64,000 nt of DNA from Acinetobacter gandensis (GTDB lineage Bacteria; Pseudomonadota; Gammaproteobacteria; Pseudomonadales; Moraxellaceae): NCBI RefSeq assembly GCF_001678755.1, contig NZ_LZDS01000023.1, forward strand, positions 1 to 64,000, written 5' to 3'. How positions within the stretch are numbered: the first letter of the stretch is position 1; each line of letters starts with the position of its first letter. Positions 7,989 through 17,705 of the stretch are shown here, in pieces. A program made the position numbers and the translations under genes. The notes under the pieces are model-generated. The model was not told where the DNA came from and searched no databases. It worked only from the letters and a program-made list of their open reading frames with translations.

Positions 7989-8912
7989 ATGGCAGATTTA
8001 AGTATTTCAAAAGAGATCACTAGCAGCCTTAAAGGAATGGTGAGTAATTTAAACACCGATCGTTTAACTGAACTATTGGTTGCTGTATTACTGGCAGTTA
8101 TTGGTTTTTTAATTGCACGGTTTATTTCTAATACCTTTATTCGCACTGTCGGCATGCGTTTCAACGCACACCAACAATTGGTCTGGCGTCGTGGTATTTT
8201 TTATTTTATTTTCTTAATTTTTGTTATGGCCAGCTTAAAAGAGGCTGGCTTTAAACTCAGCGTATTTTTAGGCGCAGCGGGTATTTTAACCGTGGCATTG
8301 GGTTTTGCCTCGCAGACATCAGCATCCAACCTCATCAGCGGGATGTTCTTGATTGGCGAAGGCTCATTTGAAGTTGGCGATACCATTCAACTGACCTTAA
8401 TTCGCGGCCATACAATTGAAGGTGAAGTGATTTCCATTGATCTTCTTTCCGTCAAATTATTAACCCAAGATAATGTTTATGTGCGTCTACCGAATGAACA
8501 GTTAATACGAGCCCCAGTACACAATTTGTCGAAGTTTCCAATTCGACGAATTCCAATTACTCTCGCGATTAACTTCCATGAAGACATTATTAAAGTACGT
8601 GAAGTGCTTTTAGATGCCGTCAATAAATACCCCTTAGTATTGGCCGATCCAAAACCCGCAGTCACTGTAACAGCCTTTCGCGAATCATCAATTGAGCTAT
8701 TATTTGCGATTTGGTGTAAACGCGAAAACTTTTTACAAGTACGTGATGAAATGCAGGAACGAATTCGTAATGCATTTGTCGACAATAAGATTGAAATCCC
8801 AGTCCCTAAAATGGGCTTTGTCGATCATCCTCTTTCGACGCAAGCAGTTGATGCTGATATCGATCAATATTCCAATGCACAAGACATTAAACGTGAGCCA
8901 AATTTAAAGTAA
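7989..8912 (+). CDS. MscS-family mechanosensitive channel
   Basis: 307-residue inner-membrane channel of the small MscS class, which opens when membrane tension rises after osmotic downshock. Transmembrane segments are visible near residues 27-48 and 65-85. The pore helix TM3 is FLGAAGILTVALGFASQTSASNL, with the Gly/Ala packing and Gln-Thr signature of the family, followed by ISGMFLIGEGSFEVGDTIQL, the start of the cytoplasmic beta domain. The soluble domain runs to about residue 280, and a charged tail follows. It is the second gene of a two-gene unit with the DUF432-like gene. Confidence 0.9.
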   Translation: MADLSISKEITSSLKGMVSNLNTDRLTELLVAVLLAVIGFLIARFISNTFIRTVGMRFNAHQQLVWRRGIFYFIFLIFVMASLKEAGFKLSVFLGAAGILTVALGFASQTSASNLISGMFLIGEGSFEVGDTIQLTLIRGHTIEGEVISIDLLSVKLLTQDNVYVRLPNEQLIRAPVHNLSKFPIRRIPITLAINFHEDIIKVREVLLDAVNKYPLVLADPKPAVTVTAFRESSIELLFAIWCKRENFLQVRDEMQERIRNAFVDNKIEIPVPKMGFVDHPLSTQAVDADIDQYSNAQDIKREPNLK

Positions 8913-8952
8913 CCAACATTTTTATCTTTAACCTTGGTCAGATCGACCAAAT

Positions 8953-8990
8953 AAAAAAGCCCTAATGCTTATGCCATTAGGGCTTTTTTA
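8953..8990. terminator. Bidirectional terminator
   Basis: GCCCTAATG pairs with CATTAGGGC across 7 bases, with an A run before and a T run after. It separates the convergent mscS-like gene and the large DUF2339 gene. Confidence 0.92.
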
Positions 8991-9000
8991 AATTCAGACA

Positions 9001-11844
9001 TTATTTTTTGACAGACTGACTTGATATCTGAACATTATCATTCGGCATCGGTGCAATATAAGCAATCAATAACATGGCAAAGCCTGCCGCCATAAAAGAA
9101 ATCACGCGCATTAAGGTACCAACATGCGACAAATCGAGTAAGACTAATTTTAAAGTCACTAAAACCAAAATGCTGCCACCCAACAACCAAACTGGTCTCA
9201 ATAGACGCTGACTGGCAAAACGCATACTAATAAGCGCCAAACTGACCCAAAGTACAGTAAAACTCAGCTGCACCGTGGCATCTGTCCAAATATCCAAGCT
9301 GTTATACGGGGTATCCAAATATATATGCAGCGCACGTAACATCACGTAGCTACTTAACCACAATAATCCCAATACACTGAGTATCGCCGCCCAACTTCGA
9401 TCTAACCCAGCCTTAAGTTGTTGATTCAGCATCCATAAAAATGCCGCTAATAGCATTAGACTGATCACATCAAAGGGATTGAAGATTGGTAATACATAGC
9501 CCATAAAGGCTTGCTGACTAAAGAGTTGTGAACAAATAATCCAAGCCAAACTTAAAAGCAAGCTACTGCGTGCCTGCCAAAACATTTTCCAGACAGGTTC
9601 TTTGGCTTGCCAATAACACCATGCACAAAAGAGTAGCGGTAAAATCACGACACTGATGTATGGCATCGTTGAAAGAAGCGTCAAACTCGTCCAAGCCAAA
9701 CTGGTTAAAACACCTAAGCTCACCCATTCTTTTTCTTCACGCACGCCTAAAAGCGGGCGCAGCCAAAGCACAGTCAATAACAGCCCCGCCAATGCAAAAT
9801 AAACTTGCTCTGACACCGAATGCCAAAGCAATTGTCCTTGCTGACTGACTGAAACCACTTGATAAAATGCCATCGCATAAACTGGAATCAACCCCGTCCA
9901 TTTGATGAGAGACCAACTCCATCCCGCTTGACGAAACAGCAAGAACTCATTCATCAAGGTATAAATCAGTGCCACAAACAACAAGCAAATCGCAAGTTGA
10001 TACGAGCTATGCAAAGCATCCAGTAACAACACCATCAGCATTACCGTTGCTGAAAGCATTTGTAAACATTGAAATGCAATACTTGAACTAGAAAGCTGCC
10101 GATGAAAAGATGGCACTGCATGCGTTACGATAATCGCAGCCAAATAACTGAGACAGATGCCCCAATAGATTTCAGTTGGGAAACGTTGTAGCTCAATCAC
10201 ATAATATAAACTTGAGCAGCCTGCCATGACCAAAAGTGCCATGCCGAGATAGCGACTAATCGTCGACTGGCGGTACAGGGCAAAAATAAAGATCAGTGCG
10301 CCTTCCACGGCCCACCCCACTACACTCCATTGCTCAGGCAATAAAATCGGTGGTATCAGTGCTAAGAAAATTAAAGTGAGGCTGAGATAACTTTGCGCAA
10401 TCACCTGAACGGTTTGACTCCGTTTACTCCATATATATAAAGCCGCAAAGACCGCAGCAAACAATAAGCTCAAACCTGCTTGCCATGTTGTTTCTTCAAA
10501 ATACATCAAATACAAAGCCAAATATGCGACAACTGGCGCAGCAAAAATTAAGGCAATATCTAATACAGGTTGATATTTAAAAGCCGTGTCTTGCTGGCTT
10601 TGCAATTGACAAAAACGGAACCCTAACCAAATAAAGATTGCCGCATGAGCTACTACCAACACGCTTAGGGTATTTCGTTCAGTGTTATAGCCATGGTAGA
10701 AGGCATAACTTCCACCAATCAAAGCCGTCATAAAAAAGGCGATTTGATTTAAATATTTCCAAGGTCTTAAGCTACTCAATACCGCAACTGCGATATTGAT
10801 CACCAGATAATAAGCAATTAACTCCGTCGCAGTGGCATCACGTACCGGCAAGGTAAACGGTGCAATATAGGCAATCAACATTGCCATAATGGCCAATTCC
10901 ACCGACTGTTGTTTAAGACTCAGCCATATGGTCAGCAGCATAATCGCGATGAAGGCTCCACTGGCAAGGCTAAAACTCGCTATGACCAAATTGTAGTAAG
11001 CAAAAAATAGTGTCAGGAACAGTGCTGCCAGCCCCAACCCTTCCAAGGCCAAAGCGAAACTGCGGTTTTTCGGCTGCATCCAATAGCCAAGGACGACCAC
11101 CACAGCACTGACGGCACTGACAATCAATAATTTGATAGCTAAACTTAATTGCCAATGTTCAGTGGCAAAACGTAATAAAAGCACTACACCAATAATCAAG
11201 ACAACAACGGCAACTTTTAAAACAGGATTACCCTGAAATAACCACTGTTGAATTTGTGTAGAAAGATTAGGCGCTGCTGTGGATGTTGATGCCTGCTTGG
11301 AGTTATTAATCTGTTGATTTTGATGCTTGGTGGCACTGTCAGATGGTATTGCCACAGACTGTGTTGCATTTGTTATTTCAGAATCATTGAGAGCTGGGGG
11401 ATTTAAAGTTTCCGAATTCAAATCCAGCTGATTTGATGTTGTGTTAAGTGTTTGAGATTTAATTTGAGTATCAACAAGCTGAGTTACACGATGTTGTAAA
11501 GCATTCAGTTGCCGTTCTAAGCGTTTCAACCAACGTAAAAAGAAATACACCCACAAACTAATGCCTAAAGCGACCAGATAACTCAGCTCAAGCAGCAAAC
11601 CAACCACTGTAATGATCGAAGCAATATAGAGCGGAATTTTAGACGTTGTCTTAATGGGCTGCAATTTTGCGCCAATCGTTTCTGCACCATGTTGCAAGTC
11701 ATCGATATAATTCATCACACTGAGCATAAAGCCCGCACCACAGATGTAGCTCAACAAGCGAACATCAAAAAACCACGCTGCAATCCCTACCATAATGAGC
11801 AACAGCAACCAAATCATTTTTATTTCATTATTCTGTTTCAGCAT
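9001..11844 (-). CDS. Large polytopic membrane protein, DUF2339 type
   Basis: About 947 residues with two hydrophobic helices near the N-terminus and a short coiled segment (LKRLERQLNALQHRVTQLVDTQ). A polar Asn/Ser/Thr/Gln linker of about 90 residues follows, then roughly 25 membrane segments. The GNPVLKVAVVVLIIGVVLLLRF block that opens the long membrane part is typical of DUF2339 proteins, whose function is unknown. I chose the ATG at 11844; an in-frame start at 11913 would add 23 non-hydrophobic residues, and an ATG at 11817 is also possible. The gene is divergent from polA and monocistronic, ending at a shared terminator. The location is the inner membrane; the coiled part and linker may reach the periplasm or cytoplasm. 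Confidence 0.75.
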   Translation of the reverse strand: MLKQNNEIKMIWLLLLIMVGIAAWFFDVRLLSYICGAGFMLSVMNYIDDLQHGAETIGAKLQPIKTTSKIPLYIASIITVVGLLLELSYLVALGISLWVYFFLRWLKRLERQLNALQHRVTQLVDTQIKSQTLNTTSNQLDLNSETLNPPALNDSEITNATQSVAIPSDSATKHQNQQINNSKQASTSTAAPNLSTQIQQWLFQGNPVLKVAVVVLIIGVVLLLRFATEHWQLSLAIKLLIVSAVSAVVVVLGYWMQPKNRSFALALEGLGLAALFLTLFFAYYNLVIASFSLASGAFIAIMLLTIWLSLKQQSVELAIMAMLIAYIAPFTLPVRDATATELIAYYLVINIAVAVLSSLRPWKYLNQIAFFMTALIGGSYAFYHGYNTERNTLSVLVVAHAAIFIWLGFRFCQLQSQQDTAFKYQPVLDIALIFAAPVVAYLALYLMYFEETTWQAGLSLLFAAVFAALYIWSKRSQTVQVIAQSYLSLTLIFLALIPPILLPEQWSVVGWAVEGALIFIFALYRQSTISRYLGMALLVMAGCSSLYYVIELQRFPTEIYWGICLSYLAAIIVTHAVPSFHRQLSSSSIAFQCLQMLSATVMLMVLLLDALHSSYQLAICLLFVALIYTLMNEFLLFRQAGWSWSLIKWTGLIPVYAMAFYQVVSVSQQGQLLWHSVSEQVYFALAGLLLTVLWLRPLLGVREEKEWVSLGVLTSLAWTSLTLLSTMPYISVVILPLLFCAWCYWQAKEPVWKMFWQARSSLLLSLAWIICSQLFSQQAFMGYVLPIFNPFDVISLMLLAAFLWMLNQQLKAGLDRSWAAILSVLGLLWLSSYVMLRALHIYLDTPYNSLDIWTDATVQLSFTVLWVSLALISMRFASQRLLRPVWLLGGSILVLVTLKLVLLDLSHVGTLMRVISFMAAGFAMLLIAYIAPMPNDNVQISSQSVKK

Positions 11845-12007
11845 ACCTGCTTCGTCATGATCCTGAATCCTTTGATGATACATGAGCCTGACAGATGCTC
11901 CGAACATATTCATCAGTTATTCGGTAAGTTGGATATACAATCTTGACTCAGCGTACAGGCAAAAAATCACGTACAATGAGAGTGTTTTCAGGATTAGGAA
12001 ATTATCA

Positions 12008-14773
12008 ATGCCACCATTTGTCTTGGTCGATGGCTCATACTTTTTATTTCGTGCGTACCATGCACTGCCACCATTAACCACTTCAACCGGTTTACACACC
12101 AATGCAATCCGTGGTGCCATTTCTGCCATCCAAAAATTAATGCGTCGTATACAACCGACGCATATGGCAGTTATTTTCGATACGCCTGAACCGACTTTTC
12201 GTCACGAACTGTCACCGATCTATAAAGGTGACCGTCCTGCGATGCCGGAAGAATTATCACAACAAATTCCATATCTTCACGCTTTAATTCGCGCATTAGG
12301 TATTCCCTTGCACATGCTACCGGGCGCAGAAGCCGATGACATTATTGGTACATTAGCCAAGCGTGCTGAAGCCGCGGGTCATCAAGTCTTGATTTCGACT
12401 GGTGACAAAGACATGGCGCAGTTAGTCACTGAACGAGTCACACTTGAAGATAGCTTCAAAGATAAACCGATGGATGTACAAGGTGTTTTTGATAAATTTG
12501 GCGTGTGGCCAAATCAAATCATTGACTACTTAACCCTAATGGGCGACGCCTCTGACGGCATTATGGGTGTGCCGGGTGTCGGTGCAAAAACTGCGGCGAA
12601 ACTATTAACAGAATACGGCTCAATTGGTGGCATTTTAGAAAATGTTGACAAAATTAAAGGTAAAGTCGGTCAAAACATTAAAGAACATGCTGACGGCATT
12701 GCGCTCGATCATCAACTTGCAAGCATTGTTTGCGATCTAGATATGGGCTTGAAATATGAAGATCTAAAACTAATGGATCCGAATATTTCTGCTTTACGCG
12801 AACTCTATACGGAACTTGAATTTCGTAATCAGCTTCAGTCTTTAGATCATCCGAATAACCCGAATGGTGCGACCTATAAACAAGCAGCAAAAGCCATCAC
12901 CACGACTGCATCAGTGGCAAATGCACCTGAAGTTGAAGATCAAGCCGATAAAACCAGTGTAGACGATCAATTGGGTGAAGCACGTTATCACACTGTGTTA
13001 ACTCAAGAAGATTGGGATACCTTGTTTAACCGCCTGAACACCGAAAAACGTTTTGCCTTTGATACTGAAACCACCAGTCTGGACTATCGTGTCGCACAAA
13101 TCGTTGGTTTCTCTGTGGCACTCGATGCACATGATGCCTATTACGTGCCGCTTGCGCATGACTATGAAGGTGCACCACAACAACTAGATCGTGACACGAT
13201 TTTGAATCAGATCAAGCCTTTGCTAGAAGATGGCAACGTTAAAAAAATTGGTCATCATCTGAAATATGATGCACACGTATTAGAAAATCATGGTATTCAT
13301 TTGGCAGGTTGGTATTTCGATACCATGTTGGCGTCTTATGTATTGAACTCTGTAGCAACACGTCATGGTATGGATGATGTCGCACGTTTATATCTCAGTC
13401 ATTTGACCACAACTTTTGAACAAGTTGCTGGTAAAGGTGCGAAGCAAAAAACCTTTAACCAAATTGAACTGGAAACTGCTGCACACTATGCTGCTGAAGA
13501 TGCGCATGTGACTTACCGTTTGTATGAAGTTTTGGATAAAAAATTACAAGCGCATCCTGAACTGATCAATATTTTACATAATATTGAAATGCCCGTTGCA
13601 CGTGTACTCACATCAATGGAAGAAAATGGGATTGAATTGGACATGGATTTCCTTGACCAATTGGGCGTGGAATTTGCCAATACTATTCAAAATCTTGAAT
13701 CAGAAATTGTTGATATTGCAGGACAAAGTTTTAATGTCAGCTCGCCTAAACAAGTGGGCGAAATCCTGTTTGATAAATTGGGCTTAAAAGGCGGCAAGAA
13801 AACTTCTACCGGTCAATACAGTACCAGTGAAAGTGTCTTAGAAAAAATTGATCATCCAATTACAGATTTGATTTTGGAATATCGCGGTTTATCAAAGCTG
13901 AAAAGTACTTATACCGATGGTTTGTTGAAACAAGTAAATAATGATACGCATCGCGTGCATACCAGCTATCACCAAGCTTTAACTGCAACAGGTCGTTTAT
14001 CATCTACCGATCCAAACTTACAGAACATTCCTGTGCGTGAAGATATTGGCCGTCAAATCCGTAAAGCTTTTATTGCCCCTGAAGGTCGTATATTACTGGC
14101 TGCCGATTATTCACAAATTGAACTGCGTTTAATGGCGCATTTCTCACAAGACCATGCATTGGTAGATGCGTTCAACCATGGGCAAGATGTACATAAACGT
14201 ACCGCGGCTGAAGTATTAGGCATTCCACTTGATGAAGTGACCAGCAATCAACGTCGTCAAGCCAAAGCCGTGAACTTCGGTCTACTCTATGGTATGTCTG
14301 AATTTGGCTTAACACGTCAGCTTGGTTTTAGCCGTGAAGAATCACGTAGCTATATTGGTAAATATTTTCAGCGCTATCCAGGTGTTTTGGAATATATGGA
14401 ACGCACCCGCCAAGTCGCACGTGAACAAGGTTTTGTTGAAACTATTTTAGGTCGTCGTCTGTATACACCAGACATTATGGCGAGCAACAAAATGGTCAAA
14501 CAAGGTGCTGAACGTGCAGCAATTAATGCGCCATTACAAGGCTCAGCAGCGGATATCATTAAACTTGCAATGATTGCTGTCGATAAAATTCTACCGAAAG
14601 ATCAAGCCAAAATGCTGCTCCAAGTACACGATGAATTGGTCTTTGAAGTGGAAGAATCCATTGCCGATGAACTTTCTGCAAAACTGACTGAAGTAATGCA
14701 ATCTGTCTTGAAAATTTCAGTTCCACTGATTGTAGAAGTGGGCAAAGGCAATAATTGGGACGAAGCACATTAA
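12008..14773 (+). CDS. polA: DNA polymerase I
   Basis: Repair and Okazaki-fragment polymerase of 921 residues. An N-terminal 5' nuclease (GAEADDIIGTLA, GVPGVGAKTAAKLL) covers about 1-290. The 3'-5' exonuclease region has intact acidic residues (FAFDTETTSLDY, HHLKYDAHVL, YAAEDAHVTYRLY). The polymerase carries motif A AADYSQIELRLMAHFS, motif B RRQAKAVNFGLLYG and motif C LLQVHDELVFE. Proofreading therefore looks functional. The start is the ATG at 12008 (MPPFVLVDGSYFLF), which matches family N-termini; the frame is open upstream to 11882 but that segment is unlike PolA and overlaps the divergent gene's leader. Confidence 0.97.
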   Translation: MPPFVLVDGSYFLFRAYHALPPLTTSTGLHTNAIRGAISAIQKLMRRIQPTHMAVIFDTPEPTFRHELSPIYKGDRPAMPEELSQQIPYLHALIRALGIPLHMLPGAEADDIIGTLAKRAEAAGHQVLISTGDKDMAQLVTERVTLEDSFKDKPMDVQGVFDKFGVWPNQIIDYLTLMGDASDGIMGVPGVGAKTAAKLLTEYGSIGGILENVDKIKGKVGQNIKEHADGIALDHQLASIVCDLDMGLKYEDLKLMDPNISALRELYTELEFRNQLQSLDHPNNPNGATYKQAAKAITTTASVANAPEVEDQADKTSVDDQLGEARYHTVLTQEDWDTLFNRLNTEKRFAFDTETTSLDYRVAQIVGFSVALDAHDAYYVPLAHDYEGAPQQLDRDTILNQIKPLLEDGNVKKIGHHLKYDAHVLENHGIHLAGWYFDTMLASYVLNSVATRHGMDDVARLYLSHLTTTFEQVAGKGAKQKTFNQIELETAAHYAAEDAHVTYRLYEVLDKKLQAHPELINILHNIEMPVARVLTSMEENGIELDMDFLDQLGVEFANTIQNLESEIVDIAGQSFNVSSPKQVGEILFDKLGLKGGKKTSTGQYSTSESVLEKIDHPITDLILEYRGLSKLKSTYTDGLLKQVNNDTHRVHTSYHQALTATGRLSSTDPNLQNIPVREDIGRQIRKAFIAPEGRILLAADYSQIELRLMAHFSQDHALVDAFNHGQDVHKRTAAEVLGIPLDEVTSNQRRQAKAVNFGLLYGMSEFGLTRQLGFSREESRSYIGKYFQRYPGVLEYMERTRQVAREQGFVETILGRRLYTPDIMASNKMVKQGAERAAINAPLQGSAADIIKLAMIAVDKILPKDQAKMLLQVHDELVFEVEESIADELSAKLTEVMQSVLKISVPLIVEVGKGNNWDEAH

Positions 14774-14775
14774 TT

Positions 14776-14860
14776 CATTCACTCCTTCCTCCTTTTAGGA
14801 GGAAGGTTAGAATGGAGGTGAAATATTCACGAATAGAAATATTTCGATTTACCTCTCATT
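14776..14860. repeat. Intergenic hairpin repeat, copy 1
   Basis: A perfect 9-bp hairpin (CCTTCCTCC/GGAGGAAGG, 14784-14806) is followed by GTTAGAATGGAGG and a second dyad built on AAATATT/AATATTT. The layout of hairpin, GTTAG and GG-rich tail matches the element between pheS and pheT (25905-26010), suggesting two members of one dispersed repeat family. Confidence 0.5.
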
Positions 14861-14870
14861 ATGAAGCCAT

Positions 14871-14900
14871 AAAAAAGGACGCCTCAGCGTCCTTTTTTAT
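14871..14900. terminator. Bidirectional terminator between polA and yggT
   Basis: GGACGC pairs with GCGTCC around CTCA, flanked by A6 and T6 runs. It sits between convergent polA and yggT and can stop transcription both ways. Confidence 0.9.
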
Positions 14901-14910
14901 ATTTATTCGA

Positions 14911-15474
14911 TCAAAGACCCGTTAAAAGGGTAATCGCCACTTGCTTCATGATAGTTTCAGCAACCAATAGTGCGAGAATCGCAAAGATGGGTGAAAGATC
15001 AATCATACCCATATTCGGTAAAATACGACGGAATGGTGCTAGTAAAGGTTCAGCCAACTCTTGAACAACTTCAATATAAGGCGAGCGTGACTGACTAAAC
15101 ATCACCACCCAACTCAAAATAATAGATGCAAAAATTAAGTAACGACAGAAACGGATCAAATCCTGAATCATCGTCACAAAGGTCATAATAATCAGATGAA
15201 ACGGACTATTGACCGCTACACCGGATAGATACATCAGACCAAACATTTTCAGCAAATACAGAATCACCACCAACACTAAGGCCGCAGTATTAACCCGCCC
15301 TTTTGCCAAAGTGGGGAAAATTCGGCTAAAGATATCAACAATTTTTGTTGCTTTCGCTGTAGCCAAAACCACAGGGTTATATGGACTGACCGCAGCAAGC
15401 TGCATTAAAAAACGGAAAAATACGAGCAAAATTGCAACGTTAATAATGATTCCAAAAATTTGAGCAGAGCCCAT
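14911..15474 (-). CDS. yggT: YggT family membrane protein
   Basis: 187-residue inner-membrane protein with two YGGT repeats. Each repeat is a pair of hydrophobic helices around an amphipathic RF.P..P-type block (LMQLAAVSPYNPVV in the first, ELAEPLLAPFRRILPNMGMIDLSPIFAILAL in the second). The family is widespread and often lies next to proC, as it does here, 27 bases downstream. Its function is poorly defined, with links to membrane or osmotic homeostasis and division. It is the last gene of the ppx-accA-tilS-proC-yggT run. Confidence 0.9.
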   Translation of the reverse strand: MGSAQIFGIIINVAILLVFFRFLMQLAAVSPYNPVVLATAKATKIVDIFSRIFPTLAKGRVNTAALVLVVILYLLKMFGLMYLSGVAVNSPFHLIIMTFVTMIQDLIRFCRYLIFASIILSWVVMFSQSRSPYIEVVQELAEPLLAPFRRILPNMGMIDLSPIFAILALLVAETIMKQVAITLLTGL

Positions 15475-15501
15475 ACTTGAACTTTCCTAAATCAAATCGA
15501 A

Positions 15502-16332
15502 TTATTTGGTGCTTTCGCTTAACTCTTGTGCCAACTCTTGACTACGTTTTTGTGCAGCAGCCAACGCAGTTTGAATATTTTGAGAAATCTGCGCGCGATC
15601 AAAAACCTCTAGCGCAGCTTGAGTCGTACCATTCGGTGACGTAACATTTTTACGCAGTTCTGCTGGACTGTTTGCACTGGTAATGGCCATTTGTGCAGCA
15701 CCTAAAGCCGTTTGTAAGGTCAAGGCCGTCGCGACTTTTTCATCCAAGCCCATGTTTTTACCGGCGCGAATCATACTTTCCATCATATAGAAGAAATAAG
15801 CAGGACCTGAACCTGAAACAGCTGTTACAGCATCAATCTGTGCTTCAGAGTTTACCCAAAGTGTTAAACCAGTAGAAGCCAAAACTTGACTTGCCAATTC
15901 ACGGTCTTCGGTTGAAACAGCTGCGCCTGCATACAAACCATGTGCACCAGTTTGTACTAAAGCTGGGGTATTTGGCATTACACGCACAATACGGTCTGTT
16001 TCCAACAATTTAGCAATCGTTGCAACTTCCGCACCAGCAACAATTGAAATCACCAACTTACCTGCGAGTAGACCTTTTAATGGCGCTAAAACACTCGCCA
16101 ACACTTGAGGCTTTACAGCAAACAAAACGATGTCAGCATCACGAATCGCAGCAAGATTGTCATCTGTTACATGCAAATCTTTTTCAGCCAAAAGTGCACG
16201 TACTTTTTCTACCGGATCTGAAACTGTAATACGTGTTGTCGGGACACCACGCGCAATCAGGCCACCAATTAATGCCTGTGCCATGTTACCGCCACCAATG
16301 AAACTGATATTACAATTTAAAATTGCGCTCAT
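15502..16332 (-). CDS. proC: Pyrroline-5-carboxylate reductase
   Basis: Catalyses the last step of proline synthesis, the NAD(P)H-dependent reduction of pyrroline-5-carboxylate. The N-terminal Rossmann domain has FIGGGNMAQALIGGL; middle blocks are FAVKPQ and RVMPNTPALVQTGAHGLYAG; the dimer and active-site block is AVSGSGPAYFFYMMESM near residue 170. The C-terminal TSPNGTTQAALEVFD block matches the family. At 276 residues it has the usual length. Its ATG overlaps the tilS stop by four bases, so the two are translationally coupled. Confidence 0.96.
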   Translation of the reverse strand: MSAILNCNISFIGGGNMAQALIGGLIARGVPTTRITVSDPVEKVRALLAEKDLHVTDDNLAAIRDADIVLFAVKPQVLASVLAPLKGLLAGKLVISIVAGAEVATIAKLLETDRIVRVMPNTPALVQTGAHGLYAGAAVSTEDRELASQVLASTGLTLWVNSEAQIDAVTAVSGSGPAYFFYMMESMIRAGKNMGLDEKVATALTLQTALGAAQMAITSANSPAELRKNVTSPNGTTQAALEVFDRAQISQNIQTALAAAQKRSQELAQELSESTK

Positions 16333-17705
16333 GATTGAAGATCCGATATTGCTGTTTTAGCGTTAAGAGATAAAGTTGGTAACCAGCCTGATTTTGTACA
16401 GTAATCCGACTGCGCTAACCAAAAGCCCTGAGGCGTAAAGACACCTAGCATAACATTATCTCGGCTTAATATTTGAATAGTATGACGCTGCCACGGAAAA
16501 ATTTGCGCCTGCTGTATGGCTTTTTTCAGTGGCCAACTTCCGACACGACCATATAAATGGATTTTTTCCCCGCCAAGGCGTGGACTCAGTTTGAGGGGTT
16601 GATTCAACAATTTCGTTGAAAGCCCCATCGGGGAAGATTGAATTTGAAAACTTCCTGAGGCTAACGATACGCTCTGCCCCATTTGAAAACTCAAAACAAC
16701 AGATTTATTTTCGAGAGGTGATACTAAATAATCCGCTTTGGCCACACGATGAAGTTGCTGCTGAAAACGTACATAGTAAAAACCATTCCAGTGTAATGCT
16801 GCCTGCGAATCTTTTCGTGAAGCAATCACTTCCGTCATCAGTCGCTGTACCATATCAAAACTCGGGCGATACTGACTTCGGCCTTTCATCCAACTCGATA
16901 AAAGCTGACGTTGTCTTGGCGCTGTGAGTTGCTGTAAAGCATCTAGATTTAAAAGTTCTACCGAACCACATTGTTTTAAATCATCATTTAAGACTTGCTG
17001 CAAAATTTCATCTGCATCTTGCATCAAATAACTGGTACGGCTCAGTGCCTGTTGCATTTTAGGAAAACGAGAACTGAGTACTGGCCACAATATTTCACGA
17101 CTCCATGCACGGTCATATTCGGTGTCAAAGTTAGTGCTGTCTTGAATATTTTGCACATCAAGCTGCCCTGCCCATTGGCAAATTTGCTCATGAGACAGAT
17201 CTAATAATGGCCGCCAAATGGTTAAATCATCACGTCTATCAAGCTTTTTCATGGCAGATAGACCCTGCACGCCAGCACCAGAAAGCAGGCGCAACATTAA
17301 TGTTTCGGCTTGATCTTGCTGATGATGTGCCAAGACTAAAATATCTTGAGGATTCAAATGCTGCTGAAAAGCTTGATAGCGTGCAGCTCTGGCTTGATTT
17401 TCAAGATTACCATCTTCAACCTGAACCTTTTGAATAATGCATGGAATATTCAGCAGTTGGCATTGCTTCTGAACAAAGCCGCCCCATGCTGAACTCACAT
17501 CTTGAAGTTGATGATCAATATAGACTGCCCGAATTTTATCGGGGCATAAAAACGACATAAGATGCAGTAGCAACATGGAATCCATGCCACCACTACATCC
17601 TATTAAAAACGTGCTGTGTTCAGGCAGTGCCTGAATTTGACTTAAGCAGTCAGCCCTAAATTGTCGCTGCCAAACTTCATTAAACGCTGATAACGCGCTT
17701 CGCAT
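16329..17705 (-). CDS. tilS: tRNA(Ile)-lysidine synthetase
   Basis: Converts C34 of the CAU-anticodon tRNA(Ile) to lysidine, so that it reads AUA. The ATP PP-loop motif SGGMDS is at residues 38-43, followed by [15 protein letters not shown], the ARAARY block and [18 protein letters not shown]. The C-terminal substrate-binding domains are present ([24 protein letters not shown]). At 458 residues it is slightly longer than in E. coli. The only usable start lies inside accA, giving a 64-base overlap; the next in-frame Met is within the PP-loop and would inactivate the enzyme. It is an essential gene in most bacteria. Confidence 0.94.
   Translation of the reverse strand: MRSALSAFNEVWQRQFRADCLSQIQALPEHSTFLIGCSGGMDSMLLLHLMSFLCPDKIRAVYIDHQLQDVSSAWGGFVQKQCQLLNIPCIIQKVQVEDGNLENQARAARYQAFQQHLNPQDILVLAHHQQDQAETLMLRLLSGAGVQGLSAMKKLDRRDDLTIWRPLLDLSHEQICQWAGQLDVQNIQDSTNFDTEYDRAWSREILWPVLSSRFPKMQQALSRTSYLMQDADEILQQVLNDDLKQCGSVELLNLDALQQLTAPRQRQLLSSWMKGRSQYRPSFDMVQRLMTEVIASRKDSQAALHWNGFYYVRFQQQLHRVAKADYLVSPLENKSVVLSFQMGQSVSLASGSFQIQSSPMGLSTKLLNQPLKLSPRLGGEKIHLYGRVGSWPLKKAIQQAQIFPWQRHTIQILSRDNVMLGVFTPQGFWLAQSDYCTKSGWLPTLSLNAKTAISDLQS

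Noticed and set aside
11882..12007. 42-residue N-terminal extension of PolA
   Set aside because: PolA homologs start at MPPFVLVDG; the extension overlaps the leader of the divergent gene and has no family similarity.
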